From Verrucomicrobiia bacterium (lineage in GTDB: Bacteria > Verrucomicrobiota > Verrucomicrobiia > Opitutales > Opitutaceae), in assembly GCA_030424825.1 (NCBI GenBank), contig JAUHWE010000052.1:1-13254 (forward strand): a DNA stretch of 13,254 bases, read 5' to 3'. A model generated the notes under the pieces. The model was not told the DNA's origin and searched no databases. It saw only the letters and a list, made by a program, of their open reading frames with translations. The translations under genes were made by a program, and so were the position numbers. Below, piece by piece: positions 12,743 through 13,254 of this stretch (positions within the stretch are counted from its first letter, which is position 1; each line of letters starts with the position of its first letter).

Positions 12743-13254
12743 ATGGTGTTTGGTATCATAGGCTTATTAGCGGCCAGTATAGGGGTGCTGCTTTTTGTGT
12801 CCCAAAGCCTCAACGCAAAACCGCGGCTTCCAGTGAAGGTGTTGGAGGTCGTGGATGGGAAATCCGTGAAGGTGCAGTCGAATGACGAGACTCAAGTGGT
12901 AAGACTCGGAGGGATTGGTTATCCGACCGGCGACGAACGAGCCCATGCGGATGGTCGCAGGCTGATTGGCGATTTGACCCATGGACGGCAATTCGAGATG
13001 GAAGTGCTGAGCGAGCGCGGTGGCGAGACCTATGTCAATTTGCGGTCACTTGGGGGAGAGTCATTGAACGAACTCATGTTGAGTCTCGGGTTTGCCCGGT
13101 ATTCGGCAGCGGGGGTGGGATTCATTCAGCCCATGATCGCAGCCGAAGGAAGGGCACGGGCCAATCGGAAGGGAATTTGGAATTCGAATCGCGAGCTATT
13201 CCGAAACGCCGCCAATTCGAATTTCGAAAGCGAACAGGTCTCGAAAAGGGATCA
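12743..13254 (+). CDS. Membrane-anchored SNase-fold protein lacking nuclease residues, cut by window edge
   Basis: Open frame of 170 codons from ATG 12743 to the edge. MVFGIIGLLAASIGVLLFVS is a signal peptide or anchor. Residues about 30-150 follow the staphylococcal-nuclease (OB-fold) pattern: VKVLEVVDGKSVKV, VRLGGIGYP, LIGDLTHGRQFEMEVLSERG, LNELMLSLGFARY, and AAEGRARANRKGIWN, the family's usual helix ending in G-x-W. Of the catalytic residues only the Arg in VRL (Arg35 of the nuclease) is kept: DGDT has become DGKS, the VDTPE site has become IGYPT, and the YGR arginine is missing (GGETYVNL). It is probably not a nuclease but a binding module. It lies 138 bases after the M20 gene; linked expression is possible. 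The tail beyond GIWN is polar and incomplete. Confidence 0.8.
   Translation, partial: MVFGIIGLLAASIGVLLFVSQSLNAKPRLPVKVLEVVDGKSVKVQSNDETQVVRLGGIGYPTGDERAHADGRRLIGDLTHGRQFEMEVLSERGGETYVNLRSLGGESLNELMLSLGFARYSAAGVGFIQPMIAAEGRARANRKGIWNSNRELFRNAANSNFESEQVSKRD

Overview
The window looks like chromosomal DNA of a polysaccharide-degrading bacterium of the PVC group, most likely Verrucomicrobiota (Opitutae-like). This is inferred from a secreted S1 sulfatase, a LacI-type regulator, a GGG-type secreted esterase, a sialidase-like propeller, a protein type I associate with PVC genomes, weak Shine-Dalgarno use, and many short paired palindromes beginning with GTAG. No rRNA, tRNA or marker gene is present to prove it.

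Layout. Positions 1-2227 (minus strand) hold a LacI-family regulator cut by the window edge and an upstream aldo/keto reductase. Positions 2653-4822 (plus) hold an exported sulfatase and a lipoprotein resembling a solute-binding protein. Positions 5124-7871 (minus) hold a SpoT-like HD hydrolase, a GNAT acetyltransferase, a secreted alpha/beta-hydrolase, a DUF167/YggU protein and a small three-helix membrane protein. Positions 7886-8440 carry no gene: they hold a 161-bp MITE-like element with TAA target duplications, then a structured stretch that looks like the 5' part (domain I) of a group II intron. Positions 8445-11265 (minus) hold a secreted sialidase-like protein, a small acidic protein and an uncharacterised acidic protein. 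Positions 11486-13254 (plus) hold an M20 peptidase/deacylase and a membrane-anchored SNase-fold protein that seems to have lost its catalytic residues and runs off the edge.

How the genes fit together. Sulfatase, esterase, sialidase-like protein, aldo/keto reductase and LacI regulator are the usual tools for removing sulfate and acyl decorations and handling released sugars. They are scattered, with no SusC/SusD pair, glycoside hydrolase cluster or full transporter, so this is not a compact utilisation locus. GNAT and HD may form a two-gene unit, and the 98-aa protein and the sialidase-like protein another.

The most striking content lies between genes: at least five families of GTAG- or AGGAG-headed REP-like palindromes, mostly as inverted pairs (REPIN/BIME arrangement), ranging from perfect to heavily decayed, one of them nested in the MITE. 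I did not find a convincing new defence or metabolic system.
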